Part shown: in pieces, positions 1 through 8,535 of the stretch | Layout of the letters: the number at the start of each line of letters is the position of its first letter | Numbering within the stretch: position 1 is the first letter of the stretch | Assembly (NCBI GenBank): GCA_018649885.1 | Contig: JABIHA010000062.1 | Coordinates: 1 to 64,000 of the forward strand | Direction: 5' to 3' | DNA: 64,000 nucleotides | Origin: Bacteriovoracaceae bacterium | Lineage (GTDB): Bacteria > Bdellovibrionota > Bacteriovoracia > Bacteriovoracales > Bacteriovoracaceae | Notes under the pieces: model-generated | What the model was told of the DNA's origin: nothing | What the model saw: the letters and a program-made list of their open reading frames with translations, nothing else | Databases searched by the model: none | Made by a program: the position numbers and the translations under genes

Positions 1-2512
1 AGGTTCCGGAAAAAGCTCACTTGCCTTTCACACTCTTTACGCAGAATCAAAGAGAAGATTTTTAAATAGTCTGCCTTCTTTTTTAAAATTTTTTAATGAA
101 AGGCCGGCTCCGGTAAGTGTGGAATCGATCTCACCGGTTTTGCCTGTATTTGCTCTTCCTCAGACAAATCCAGTTATGGGATCTAGAAGTAATGTGGGTG
201 ACTTATTGGGGATCACTGAAAAGTTGGGGAAGCTTTTCTTTCAACTGGGAAGGCCCACGTGTCCAGATCACAGAAAATTTCTTAAATCGACTAGTCTTGA
301 GCGTGAAATAGGAAAGCTAATTACAAAAAAAGATCATGATGAGAAATCGATCATGCACCTATTTGTTGAAAAGTCGGTCTATGAGAAAATCTTCACATCA
401 GGCCCGATGCCGTCTAGGTCAATCGCCGAAGGTGAAGACGGGCCGGTTGCGTTTAATGAAAACCATCGCTATTGGGAAATACTACGCTTTAGAGTAAATA
501 ATCTTGATCGTGTCGAAAAGAAATTGGAAGAGATTATTCCCGGCGGACAAAAGAAGCCTCTTTTTTATTTCTCAGATAGGCTTGGCTTTAAAAGACTTAA
601 GTGGGCCGATTATCTTGTTTGCAGTGAGTGTGATTATTCATTTACCCAAAAAATAAGTGCTGAAAACTTCTCTCCTTTTAATGCTCTTGGAGCGTGTGGC
701 AAGTGTGGTGGTTACGGTTCAACTCTTGAATACGATGAAAAAAAGCTTGTGAGTAAAAGGCATCTTTCAGTTAAAGAGGGTGGGATAACAATTTTAAACT
801 ATAAAAGGTTTGCAAGGTATTTAACAAAGCTTGAAGGTGTTTTAGAGAAGGAGAATATATCTCTTACATCACCCATTGATGAATTGGAAAAACCATTTTG
901 GGAAATTCTATTTAAAGGCAAGGGGGGATATCCCGGGGTAGATAGTTTATTAAAAAAACTTGAGGCCAAAAAATATAAAAGTAATGTCAGAATTTACATT
1001 AGAGGAAAACAAAGTGAATATGAGTGCCCAAGCTGTGAAGGCGTTCGAGTTTCAAAAGTTCTCTTTAATTATCAATTACTCAATTCCAAAACATGTCCAA
1101 CTCTTTTCGATATTTACAATTATGATATTGGAGAGCTTGGTGATTTTTTTGAAAATCTGGAGACAACAGGATTTGAGTCATTTATTGCCCACCAAGTGTC
1201 TGAAATAAAAGATTGTCTTTCAATGTCAAAGCGTCTGGGACTTGGTCATTTAAAGTATACGAGAAAGGCCAAGAGCATTTCATCGGGCGAGTATCAACGA
1301 TTATTACTCGTTAAATATTTCTGTTTTCAAGGTAGCGGAAGTCTCTTTGTTTTTGATGAGCCAAGCTTAGGTTTAGGATATAAAGAGCAAAAAGAATTAT
1401 ACTTGGGGTTTAAAAAACTTAAAAAACAAGGCAACACTGTCATTCTAGTTGATCATTCAGAATTTATTCAGGCCCATTGTGATGAAATGATAAAAATTGG
1501 ACCAGGATCGGGACAATTTGGAGGTGAAATTACCTACCAAGGCAAACCTGAAAAATTTAAAAACCAGGTTTACCCTCGTGTTAAAAGTATTCTTGAAACT
1601 AAAGATGTGATTAAGGCATCAAATCTATCTATCTTTGGAAGTTCATTAACTGAGCTGGCATTTCCCATAGGTAAAGTTAGTTGGGTAACCGGTGACTCTG
1701 GAACGGGTAAATCAGCTTTTGTCTTAAAGACACTCGCCAATGCAATTCATCGAAATATCTACGACGAAGATTTCTTTGATGATATTGGAACGGCCGACAA
1801 TTTTGAAGGCCTTGATAAAATTAAAGATATTGTAATTATAGCTGCAAATACTGTGAAAATGAGTAGCAGATCAACTGTTGGAAGTTATACAGGAATTTCG
1901 CCTGTTGTGAGAAAGTATTTTTCAGCATTGACTACCTCAAGATCAATGGGAGCGAAAGATGGCCATTTCTCAAGTAATTCTGAGTTGGGGAAGTGTCCTG
2001 AATGTGAAGGTAAGGGAAAGAAAACCATTGAGCTTCAATTTGTAGAAGATCTTGAAATAGAGTGTGAAAATTGTGGGGGAAGAAAATTAAATCCAATTTA
2101 TGGTGGCATATCAGATGGCGAGTTTACTGCCTATGAAGCTTTGGGAAATCCACTTAGTGAAATTTTAGAAAGGGTAAAGCTTACGCCAAAGTTTCAAAGG
2201 ATTTGGGATTACCTGAAGATTTTAAATCTTGATTATTTAAGCTTAGATAGAGAAGTAAAATCTCTTTCAGGCGGTGAGTTTCAAAGGCTAATGCTTTTAA
2301 ATAGACTTCAAAAAAATATGGTGAACTCTCTTTTAGTTTTTGAAAATATTTCTTTTGGTCTAGGCAGTGGTGAGATTGCCAATCTATGTAATTTAATTAG
2401 TGATTTACAGAAAATGGGTAATACAGTTGTCATTGTGGACCAATCGCCACAATTTGCTAGTATCGCAGAATTCTCCTTAAATTTTAATGGGTTAGCTCAT
2501 TCAATTCGTTGA
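1..2512 (+). CDS. Divergent UvrA-family ATPase, 5' end outside the window
   Basis: The open frame runs in from the left edge (codons from base 2) and starts inside the first Walker A motif, GSGKSS, so only a short N-terminal piece is missing. The UvrA order is visible: first Walker A (2-22), a CxxC/CxxC zinc module (about 620-710), signature SSGEYQR (about 1276-1300), Walker B FDEPSLGLG (about 1345-1377), second Walker A GDSGTGKS (about 1691-1713), a second zinc module (CPECEG near 1993, CENCGG near 2062), signature LSGGEFQRL (about 2265) and the second Walker B region. UvrA is the damage-sensing ABC ATPase of nucleotide excision repair. This copy is diverged: the last Walker B reads FENISFGLG where UvrA has LDEPTTGLH, so the second site may not hydrolyse ATP. 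It is probably a paralogue (UvrA2-like) rather than housekeeping UvrA. Confidence 0.85.
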   Translation, partial: GSGKSSLAFHTLYAESKRRFLNSLPSFLKFFNERPAPVSVESISPVLPVFALPQTNPVMGSRSNVGDLLGITEKLGKLFFQLGRPTCPDHRKFLKSTSLEREIGKLITKKDHDEKSIMHLFVEKSVYEKIFTSGPMPSRSIAEGEDGPVAFNENHRYWEILRFRVNNLDRVEKKLEEIIPGGQKKPLFYFSDRLGFKRLKWADYLVCSECDYSFTQKISAENFSPFNALGACGKCGGYGSTLEYDEKKLVSKRHLSVKEGGITILNYKRFARYLTKLEGVLEKENISLTSPIDELEKPFWEILFKGKGGYPGVDSLLKKLEAKKYKSNVRIYIRGKQSEYECPSCEGVRVSKVLFNYQLLNSKTCPTLFDIYNYDIGELGDFFENLETTGFESFIAHQVSEIKDCLSMSKRLGLGHLKYTRKAKSISSGEYQRLLLVKYFCFQGSGSLFVFDEPSLGLGYKEQKELYLGFKKLKKQGNTVILVDHSEFIQAHCDEMIKIGPGSGQFGGEITYQGKPEKFKNQVYPRVKSILETKDVIKASNLSIFGSSLTELAFPIGKVSWVTGDSGTGKSAFVLKTLANAIHRNIYDEDFFDDIGTADNFEGLDKIKDIVIIAANTVKMSSRSTVGSYTGISPVVRKYFSALTTSRSMGAKDGHFSSNSELGKCPECEGKGKKTIELQFVEDLEIECENCGGRKLNPIYGGISDGEFTAYEALGNPLSEILERVKLTPKFQRIWDYLKILNLDYLSLDREVKSLSGGEFQRLMLLNRLQKNMVNSLLVFENISFGLGSGEIANLCNLISDLQKMGNTVVIVDQSPQFASIAEFSLNFNGLAHSIR

Positions 2513-2529
2513 TTAATTCACTCAAGTAT

Positions 2530-2582
2530 TAGGTCTCAATTGCCGAATAGACCTACTAGAGGGTCGTTTGGAAGGACGACTC
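2530..2582 (+). promoter_or_regulatory. Two adjacent stem-loops in the leader of the exported protein gene
   Basis: TAGGTCT at 2530-2536 pairs with AGACCTA at 2549-2555. GGGTCGT at 2561-2567 pairs with ACGACTC at 2576-2582. Both lie between the UvrA-like stop and the ATG at 2610. There is no T-run, so neither is a clear terminator. They could be leader structure; the function is unknown. Confidence 0.3.
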
Positions 2583-2609
2583 AATAGATTTTCTTGAGGT
2601 GAAAATGTT

Positions 2610-3347
2610 ATGAAGTTTAAACCGCTTTGGATATTTCTTGTGGTATTTTCTGTGATGCTGACAAGTTTAATGGGAACTGTATATGTTCCTGTTTCTGCTT
2701 ACAGACAGATGAAAGAAAGCGAAGCAGTTGTTCAAGGTATCTATAACTCAAAGACCTATAAAAAATTATCAAATGGAAAAGTTGTAACAGAGCTGTCATT
2801 TAAAATTGTCAAAGCTGTAGGCATTCCCAGAAAAGATATAATTAATAAAAATGAGTTTAAAATCATCATGTCGGGAGGTTATTGGGGGGGGTTAAAATAC
2901 CATATTCCAGGATCTCCTGTGTTTACTAAGGGAGAAGAAATTATTGTTCTTCTCAACCGGGTTGATAGGGCTTATTGGCTCCATAACTTGGCCTTAGGAT
3001 CATATAGAATCAAAAGAGTCGCTGGAGAAAAAAGAGTAATCTCTTATGTGTTTCCAAATAATAAAAAAATTGGCTCCCTTGGGTATGATGAATTTCTGAG
3101 AGAAATTGTTAAGGCCTACAGTGTAGAGCTTGCACACCTTCCCCTTGAAACTGAAATTTTAATAGGATCTAAGAATCCTTACAATAAAATGGGCTCAGTT
3201 GTAAAAGCCAGGGGAAGAAAGATCGCATCCCTTGATGAGAATGTAAAAGAAGAGAGTGAGGAGAATACAATTATATGGCCAATATTACTTCTAGGATTTT
3301 TAGGAGCAATATTTAGGTGGCTTTCTAGGAGAAATGAAGCTGGTTAA
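2610..3347 (+). CDS. Exported/membrane-anchored protein of unknown function, partner of the metalloprotease
   Basis: 245 residues. It has an N-terminal signal or anchor segment (about residues 5-30), a beta-rich middle beginning EAVVQGIY with a GxxVTELSFKI stretch, and a C-terminal membrane helix (about 222-238) followed by basic residues. The start has an upstream AGGTG-type ribosome site. Its 3' end overlaps the metalloprotease gene by 14 bases, so the two are very likely co-translated. From the layout I infer an envelope protein with a periplasmic domain that assists or restrains the neighbouring protease. I do not recognise a named domain. Confidence 0.85.
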   Translation: MKFKPLWIFLVVFSVMLTSLMGTVYVPVSAYRQMKESEAVVQGIYNSKTYKKLSNGKVVTELSFKIVKAVGIPRKDIINKNEFKIIMSGGYWGGLKYHIPGSPVFTKGEEIIVLLNRVDRAYWLHNLALGSYRIKRVAGEKRVISYVFPNNKKIGSLGYDEFLREIVKAYSVELAHLPLETEILIGSKNPYNKMGSVVKARGRKIASLDENVKEESEENTIIWPILLLGFLGAIFRWLSRRNEAG

Positions 3348-5148
3348 TTTTAGAGTTTTTTTGTTTCTATTTTTGATACCAGGCTTGTGCCACTCATTTG
3401 TGCACAATAGAACCTCCTTTGGCTCAAAAGTTCAGTGGCCTTCTGATTCCCAAATTTTGAGTATCTATATAGACACAGCAAATAATGATTCACTAGACAG
3501 GGGTGAAGTTCTTGGTGTTTTTAATAGTTCTGCTGGTTACTGGAATGCAGCTTCAGGCATAACTCTAAATGGACATGAAGTTGTGGCAGGGACCAACGCA
3601 ACAGAAAATTATGTTGAAATTTCATCAAATAATATTTTTGGTGCTGGAGTTGTGGCCTATACAGAGATGGCCTACAATACATCAAACGGTGAGATATACT
3701 ACGGGCATATTTACTTAAATGATTCATATACTTTTTCTACTGACTCAACTGATACAGATAACTCAGATTTAAATCCTGTTTTTATTGGTGATATTTTTAC
3801 TCATGAACTTGGACATATGATTGGTATGTCTCATAGTTTGAGCAAAGAAAGCTCAATGTTTTATTCTGTATACAGAGGTCAGTATGTTACTGCCGCTGAT
3901 GATAATTCAGGGGCCTATGATCTTTACCCTGCGACTAAGCAAGGAACAATATATGGTAGAGTTATTGGTGGTGATGAGCTCGTTGGAATTTTTGGGGCTT
4001 ACGTAAGTGCTATATCTTATGAAACGGGTGAAGTCGCTGGAGCCAATTTAAGTAATTCAGATGGTACCTTCGGTATTCCGGGACTTGATACCACTAAAAC
4101 GTATTACTTGATGATTTCACCCATAAAAGAAAGTCAGCATTTGCCAATATACTATTCGGGTGCTCAAACAAATTTTTGTCCAGGTGGATCTTTTAAAACT
4201 TCATTTTATTCAAAGTGTGGTGAAAGTGAAGAGGGTTATCCTTATGGAATAGAATTTAATAGTAGTGACTCAATGAATGTGGGGAATATAACGATTTCTT
4301 GTGGGACAAAGAGCCCTACTAGCTATCTTGTTAACAAAGATGGTACTCCAACAGATGGTTTTGCTCTCGATATTGAAACGACGACTGGAAATTTTGGTAA
4401 TTCTTTTGTTGGATTTTTTAGTGAATATGATAGCGAGACTATAGTTCCGGAAAAAATAACAATAGATCTTACTGGATATGCTGATGCTACAACAGATCAC
4501 TATCTTGAAATCAGAGTAAATTCTCAAAAATATTTCTCAAAAATGAGAACTGAGATGCTGATGGAAAGAGATTCTGCAGCAGTTGATTTGACTGTAGCAG
4601 ATCTATCTACTGATGATGAGGGGAATTACTCCCTAGAGCTTCTGGGTCGGCTGGCCATGTCGGCAACGACTACTGAAAATACATATGAAATAACTCTTAC
4701 CCCATCAGAGTTAATAAAAACTGCTGAGACTTATACCAATAGTGATTTTTTTCCAGATGCTGACCATTTTGTTGAGAGCCTTCCCTTCTATCTCTTTTCA
4801 GCGAGAATAGTTAAGTATGATGGTAGTACCTATGAAACAGTTTCTAAAAGATCATATAATGCTCAGTCAGATAATAGCTATTGTCCCGATGGACCCTATG
4901 CTTACGAGACTAAGCCTTATGTTAATGATTCTGATATTGATTTTTCGGCCCGTAAAAAGCCAGGTGGCAATCCAATGTTTTCTTGTGCTACAACGACTGA
5001 TGGGCCACCACCACCCAGTTCTGGTTCAGCAGCTTTAAGTTTTTCACTTGGTTTGCTACTGATCTTGCTGCTAAATATTCTGAAGCAAAGATTTATTCCA
5101 ATTAGGCTTTCAAAAAGATCAATTTTGACTCATAATATGAGGAAGTGA
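3334..5148 (+). CDS. Matrixin-type zinc metalloprotease, secreted and C-terminally anchored
   Basis: 604 residues with a signal peptide (about 1-22). The zinc site HELGHMIGMSH gives His157, His161 and His167 in the HExxHxxGxxH arrangement of metzincins, followed by a SSMFYS segment in the Met-turn position. The rest (about 200-560) is Ser/Thr/Asp-rich and probably beta-sandwich. The C-terminus carries a PPPP linker, a hydrophobic helix and basic residues, like a sorting or membrane-anchor tail. It most likely hydrolyses proteins at or outside the cell surface, which fits a predatory lifestyle. It overlaps the upstream exported gene; AGGAG sits just before the ATG. Confidence 0.88.
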   Translation: MKLVNFRVFLFLFLIPGLCHSFVHNRTSFGSKVQWPSDSQILSIYIDTANNDSLDRGEVLGVFNSSAGYWNAASGITLNGHEVVAGTNATENYVEISSNNIFGAGVVAYTEMAYNTSNGEIYYGHIYLNDSYTFSTDSTDTDNSDLNPVFIGDIFTHELGHMIGMSHSLSKESSMFYSVYRGQYVTAADDNSGAYDLYPATKQGTIYGRVIGGDELVGIFGAYVSAISYETGEVAGANLSNSDGTFGIPGLDTTKTYYLMISPIKESQHLPIYYSGAQTNFCPGGSFKTSFYSKCGESEEGYPYGIEFNSSDSMNVGNITISCGTKSPTSYLVNKDGTPTDGFALDIETTTGNFGNSFVGFFSEYDSETIVPEKITIDLTGYADATTDHYLEIRVNSQKYFSKMRTEMLMERDSAAVDLTVADLSTDDEGNYSLELLGRLAMSATTTENTYEITLTPSELIKTAETYTNSDFFPDADHFVESLPFYLFSARIVKYDGSTYETVSKRSYNAQSDNSYCPDGPYAYETKPYVNDSDIDFSARKKPGGNPMFSCATTTDGPPPPSSGSAALSFSLGLLLILLLNILKQRFIPIRLSKRSILTHNMRK

Positions 5149-5181
5149 TTTTAAAAGAAAACCTTTTCAGTCTGTGAAAAA

Positions 5182-5661
5182 ATGAACAAGTTGCTATTAC
5201 TTTCAATTTTGCTTATATCCTCAGTAGCGGACGTGTATTCGCAAAATCTCCTCAATGAACGTATCCGTGAAATACCGGGAAGAAAAAAATCTATCTATCT
5301 TGAGGGTGGCGTATTTCATGGCGGTAGCGGAACTGGCCGAAGCACACTCGTTGCTGCGAGGCACTCCTACCGTGCAGCCGAAAATTTTGAGAGGCTTGTT
5401 TTCGATTTTAAGGGCTCTAGTTTACCCAAGGTTTATGGTTACCTTTCTGAAAAAGAAAAGAAACTCTATATTGATTTTTTTAGCAGTGATCTAAAGCCCG
5501 GTATTTCTAGCTTTGGTAACAGTAAATTTGTTAAAAATATGGATTTTTTCAAGATTAGTAGTGATACTCTATCTTTGGAACTGGGATTTAAATCGAAAGT
5601 AAGCGTGGACATTTTTTATTTAAAATCTCCTTCGCGACTAGTTATTGACGTCAAAAATTAA
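5182..5661 (+). CDS. Small exported AMIN-like domain protein
   Basis: 159 residues with a signal peptide ending near VYSQ (about 20). The repeated strand pattern FERLVFDFKG ... SRLVIDVKN resembles AMIN domains, which bind periplasmic cell-wall or secretin components. There is no catalytic domain. It lies 33 bases after the metalloprotease gene and 70 bases before lon. The AMIN assignment is by strand pattern only. Confidence 0.7.
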   Translation: MNKLLLLSILLISSVADVYSQNLLNERIREIPGRKKSIYLEGGVFHGGSGTGRSTLVAARHSYRAAENFERLVFDFKGSSLPKVYGYLSEKEKKLYIDFFSSDLKPGISSFGNSKFVKNMDFFKISSDTLSLELGFKSKVSVDIFYLKSPSRLVIDVKN

Positions 5662-5731
5662 TCTCGATTATCTTGCCAGGTCCGAATTCAACCCCATAAT
5701 TAGTATTGAAAATTACATGTAGGAGCGAGAC

Positions 5732-8209
5732 ATGTCCGAAGACGAATCAGATGAATCAGAATTTAATATAGCCGTTGCCACCTCAACACCGGAGACTTTT
5801 ACTAAGTTTCCTGAGGAAGTGGTTATTATACCAATAATGAATAGTCCTATCTTCCCGGGGATGATAGCGCCTATTATTTTGACTGAGGACCGATTTACGC
5901 CTGAGCTTGATAAATTTATTATGGGCACTGGTTACATTGCTCTCAATTTGGTGAAGTTCAAAGAAGAGAATAGGGCCGATCATGAGCTTGAAGAAGTAGA
6001 TGGAGGTCCAGGCGAGCTAAAATCTAAAGATATCTATAGAGTCGGGATTATTTGCAAGGTTGTAAAAAAACTTAAGCTGCCTGATGGCTCAGTTAATATT
6101 CTCGTGCATGGGATTAGAAGATACCGAGTATCTGCCTTTGAAAAAGATAATCCGCTTTTAGTATGTAAGTTTGAAGTATTCGAAGAAACTGTTGAAGCTG
6201 ACGAGGAACTTGATGCTTACACACGTTCAGTCATCAACCAGGTAAAGAAGCTCTCGGAAATAAATCCTTATTTTAATGAAGAGATGAAGCTTGCCATGCT
6301 TAATAGTCCATCTCCTGGAAGTCTCGCTGATTTAGTGGCCTTTGCCCTTTCTCTTGATATTCCGGAAGCTCAGGATTTTTTAGAAACACTGGTAGTTAAA
6401 AAAAGATTTGCAAAAATCTTAGTTTATCTAAAACGTGAAAAAGATGTCTCTGATATCCAAAAGAAAATAACTGATGAAGTTAATGATAAGGTTAATAAAT
6501 ATCAAAGAGAGTATTACCTTCGAGAGCAGTTAAAAGTTATCCGAGCTGAGCTTGGAATGGATGATGATGAAAAGTCTAGAGAACTTGAAAAGCTTAAAGA
6601 ATTGGTTGGCAAATGTAATATGCCAGAGGACGCCAGAAAAGCTGCTGACGAGGAACTCGAAAGGCTTGAGTCGATTCCAGACAGTAGTCCTGAATATAAT
6701 GTCGCAAGAACTTATTTAAATTTAATGGTTCATCTTCCTTGGGATAAATCGACAGAAGATAGTATCGATATTGCAAAGTGTTCTAAGATTCTAGAAAAAG
6801 ATCACTATGGTTTAGAAAAGGCTAAATCAAGGATATTAGAATTTCTAGCTGTGAGGGCATTAAAGCCTAGTTATGATGGGACAATTCTTTGTCTTGCAGG
6901 TCCTCCGGGCGTTGGAAAAACGTCACTTGGCAATAGCATCGCAAGTGCTCTAGGAAGACAATTTTATAGATTTAGTCTCGGTGGAATGAGAGATGAGGCT
7001 GAAATTAAAGGTCATAGAAGAACTTATGTCGGGGCCATGCCTGGAAAAATAATACAAGCTCTTAAAAGAGTTGAAACCAATAATCCAGTTATAATGCTCG
7101 ATGAAATTGATAAGCTTGGAAAAAGTTTTCAAGGTGATCCAGCTTCTGCACTCTTAGAAGTATTAGATCCTGAACAGAATAAAACATTTATTGATAATTA
7201 TTTAGATGTTCCTTTTGATCTATCGAAAGTGCTATTTATTGCTACAGCTAACAATCTTGACGGGGTTCCAGAACCACTACTTGATAGAATGGAAGTGATT
7301 GAGTTGAGTGGTTATACTCTTGAGGAAAAAGTTTCCATCGCCAAAAGTTGGGTTGTTCCAAAACAAATTGTAAAACACGGACTTGATAAAAAGGATTTTA
7401 CTCTTTCTACAGACATAATAAAGAAATTGATTGCTGACTATGCAAGAGAGCCTGGAGTTCGGGTGATGGAGCAGTTTATAGCAAGGCTTTGTAGAAAGGC
7501 TGCTCTTGAAAAAGTTAAGGGCAAGAAAAAGGTGAAGTTTGCACCTAAGGTAGAAGGTTTGGAAGACTTACTAGGTATTCCAAGATTCTCTCAAGAAAAA
7601 ACAGAAAATTTTCTTCCTCCTGGAGTTGTCTACGGGCTTGCATGGACAGCATACGGGGGAGAAGTTTTAATAATTGAAACTCTTCCTCTTAAAGGGAAAG
7701 GGTTTAAGCTAACGGGCCAACTTGGTGATGTTATGAATGAATCGGCGAACCTCGCTTACTCATATGCACAAAGCCTACTTCAAACTGAGACTACAAATAA
7801 AATAGTTAAAAAGAAGGTAAGCACAAAAAAAACGGGAGAGGCTGATACGAGTGATGATTATTTATCAAATCACCATGTACATCTTCATCTTCCTGCTGGA
7901 GCCGTTCCTAAAGATGGACCTAGTGCGGGGATTACAATGGCCTTGGCACTATACAGTCTTGCTACTGGGAAAAGAGTTAAGTCTAATATTGCCATGACAG
8001 GTGAGTTATCTTTAACTGGTAAAGTGTTACCTGTTGGGGGAATAAAAGAAAAAGTTCTTGCTGCTAAAAGGGCTGGAATTAAATCTATTATCCTTCCTGC
8101 TCAAAATGAAAAAGATTTAAAAGAAGTTCCAGAAAGGCATAGAAAAGGAATAAAGTTTTATCCAGTAAAATATTTTAATGAAGTTCAAAAGATTGCACTG
8201 ACCAAATAA
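5732..8209 (+). CDS. lon: ATP-dependent protease Lon (first copy)
   Basis: 825 residues, LonA type. The N-terminal substrate-binding domain (about 25-230) is followed by a coiled-coil helical region, the AAA+ module with Walker A GPPGVGKT (390-397) and Walker B MLDEID (about 455-460), and the protease domain with catalytic Ser731 in PKDGPSAG and Lys774 in IKEKV. The Ser-Lys spacing of 43 equals that of E. coli Lon. A Lys-rich insert (about 690-710) precedes the protease core. Lon degrades misfolded and regulatory cytoplasmic proteins. AGGAG lies six bases before the ATG. A second lon is at 59160-61589, so the two may have divided substrates, as in myxobacteria. Confidence 0.96.
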   Translation: MSEDESDESEFNIAVATSTPETFTKFPEEVVIIPIMNSPIFPGMIAPIILTEDRFTPELDKFIMGTGYIALNLVKFKEENRADHELEEVDGGPGELKSKDIYRVGIICKVVKKLKLPDGSVNILVHGIRRYRVSAFEKDNPLLVCKFEVFEETVEADEELDAYTRSVINQVKKLSEINPYFNEEMKLAMLNSPSPGSLADLVAFALSLDIPEAQDFLETLVVKKRFAKILVYLKREKDVSDIQKKITDEVNDKVNKYQREYYLREQLKVIRAELGMDDDEKSRELEKLKELVGKCNMPEDARKAADEELERLESIPDSSPEYNVARTYLNLMVHLPWDKSTEDSIDIAKCSKILEKDHYGLEKAKSRILEFLAVRALKPSYDGTILCLAGPPGVGKTSLGNSIASALGRQFYRFSLGGMRDEAEIKGHRRTYVGAMPGKIIQALKRVETNNPVIMLDEIDKLGKSFQGDPASALLEVLDPEQNKTFIDNYLDVPFDLSKVLFIATANNLDGVPEPLLDRMEVIELSGYTLEEKVSIAKSWVVPKQIVKHGLDKKDFTLSTDIIKKLIADYAREPGVRVMEQFIARLCRKAALEKVKGKKKVKFAPKVEGLEDLLGIPRFSQEKTENFLPPGVVYGLAWTAYGGEVLIIETLPLKGKGFKLTGQLGDVMNESANLAYSYAQSLLQTETTNKIVKKKVSTKKTGEADTSDDYLSNHHVHLHLPAGAVPKDGPSAGITMALALYSLATGKRVKSNIAMTGELSLTGKVLPVGGIKEKVLAAKRAGIKSIILPAQNEKDLKEVPERHRKGIKFYPVKYFNEVQKIALTK

Positions 8210-8212
8210 AAA

Positions 8213-8240
8213 AAGGCTTCCAAATTGGAAGCCTTATTTT
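8213..8240. terminator. Bidirectional terminator between lon and rpoZ
   Basis: AAGGCTTCCAA (8213-8223) pairs with TTGGAAGCCTT (8225-8235). ATTTTT follows on the + strand, and the A-run before the stem gives a U-run for the minus strand. It serves the convergent genes lon and rpoZ. Confidence 0.85.
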
Positions 8241-8260
8241 TATCAACATTTTTTTAATTA

Positions 8261-8473
8261 TTAGAATTCGTCTGAATCGTACTCAGAAACTTCCGAGTGG
8301 CGAACTTTACCTTTAGCAATTTCTCTTAAGGCAGTAACAATATTTTTGTTATCACACTCGATTAAAGGATTGTAGCCTTCTTTAAGTTGCTTAACTCTTT
8401 TAACTGTTAAGTGGACTAGCTCGTATCTGTTCTCTACTTTGTCTAAGCAGTCCTCTACTGTAATTCTTGCCAT
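8261..8473 (-). CDS. rpoZ: RNA polymerase omega subunit
   Basis: 70 residues starting [10 protein letters not shown], the conserved omega N-terminus, with [14 protein letters not shown] and [10 protein letters not shown] further on as in RpoZ. Omega helps assemble the beta' subunit and in many bacteria takes part in ppGpp binding. The length is typical for short omega subunits. The gene lies alone between the acyl-CoA synthetase upstream gene end and the shared terminator. Confidence 0.93.
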   Translation of the reverse strand: MARITVEDCLDKVENRYELVHLTVKRVKQLKEGYNPLIECDNKNIVTALREIAKGKVRHSEVSEYDSDEF

Positions 8474-8535
8474 GAAGTAACCTCACTCATAATATTTTAG
8501 ATCAAATCACTTTATAGAGCGCGAAAGATTTCCTG

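Noticed and set aside
1535-1560. Possible c-di-GMP riboswitch because of a GGCAAACC string
   Set aside because: It lies inside the UvrA-like coding region and the other conserved parts of the motif are absent.
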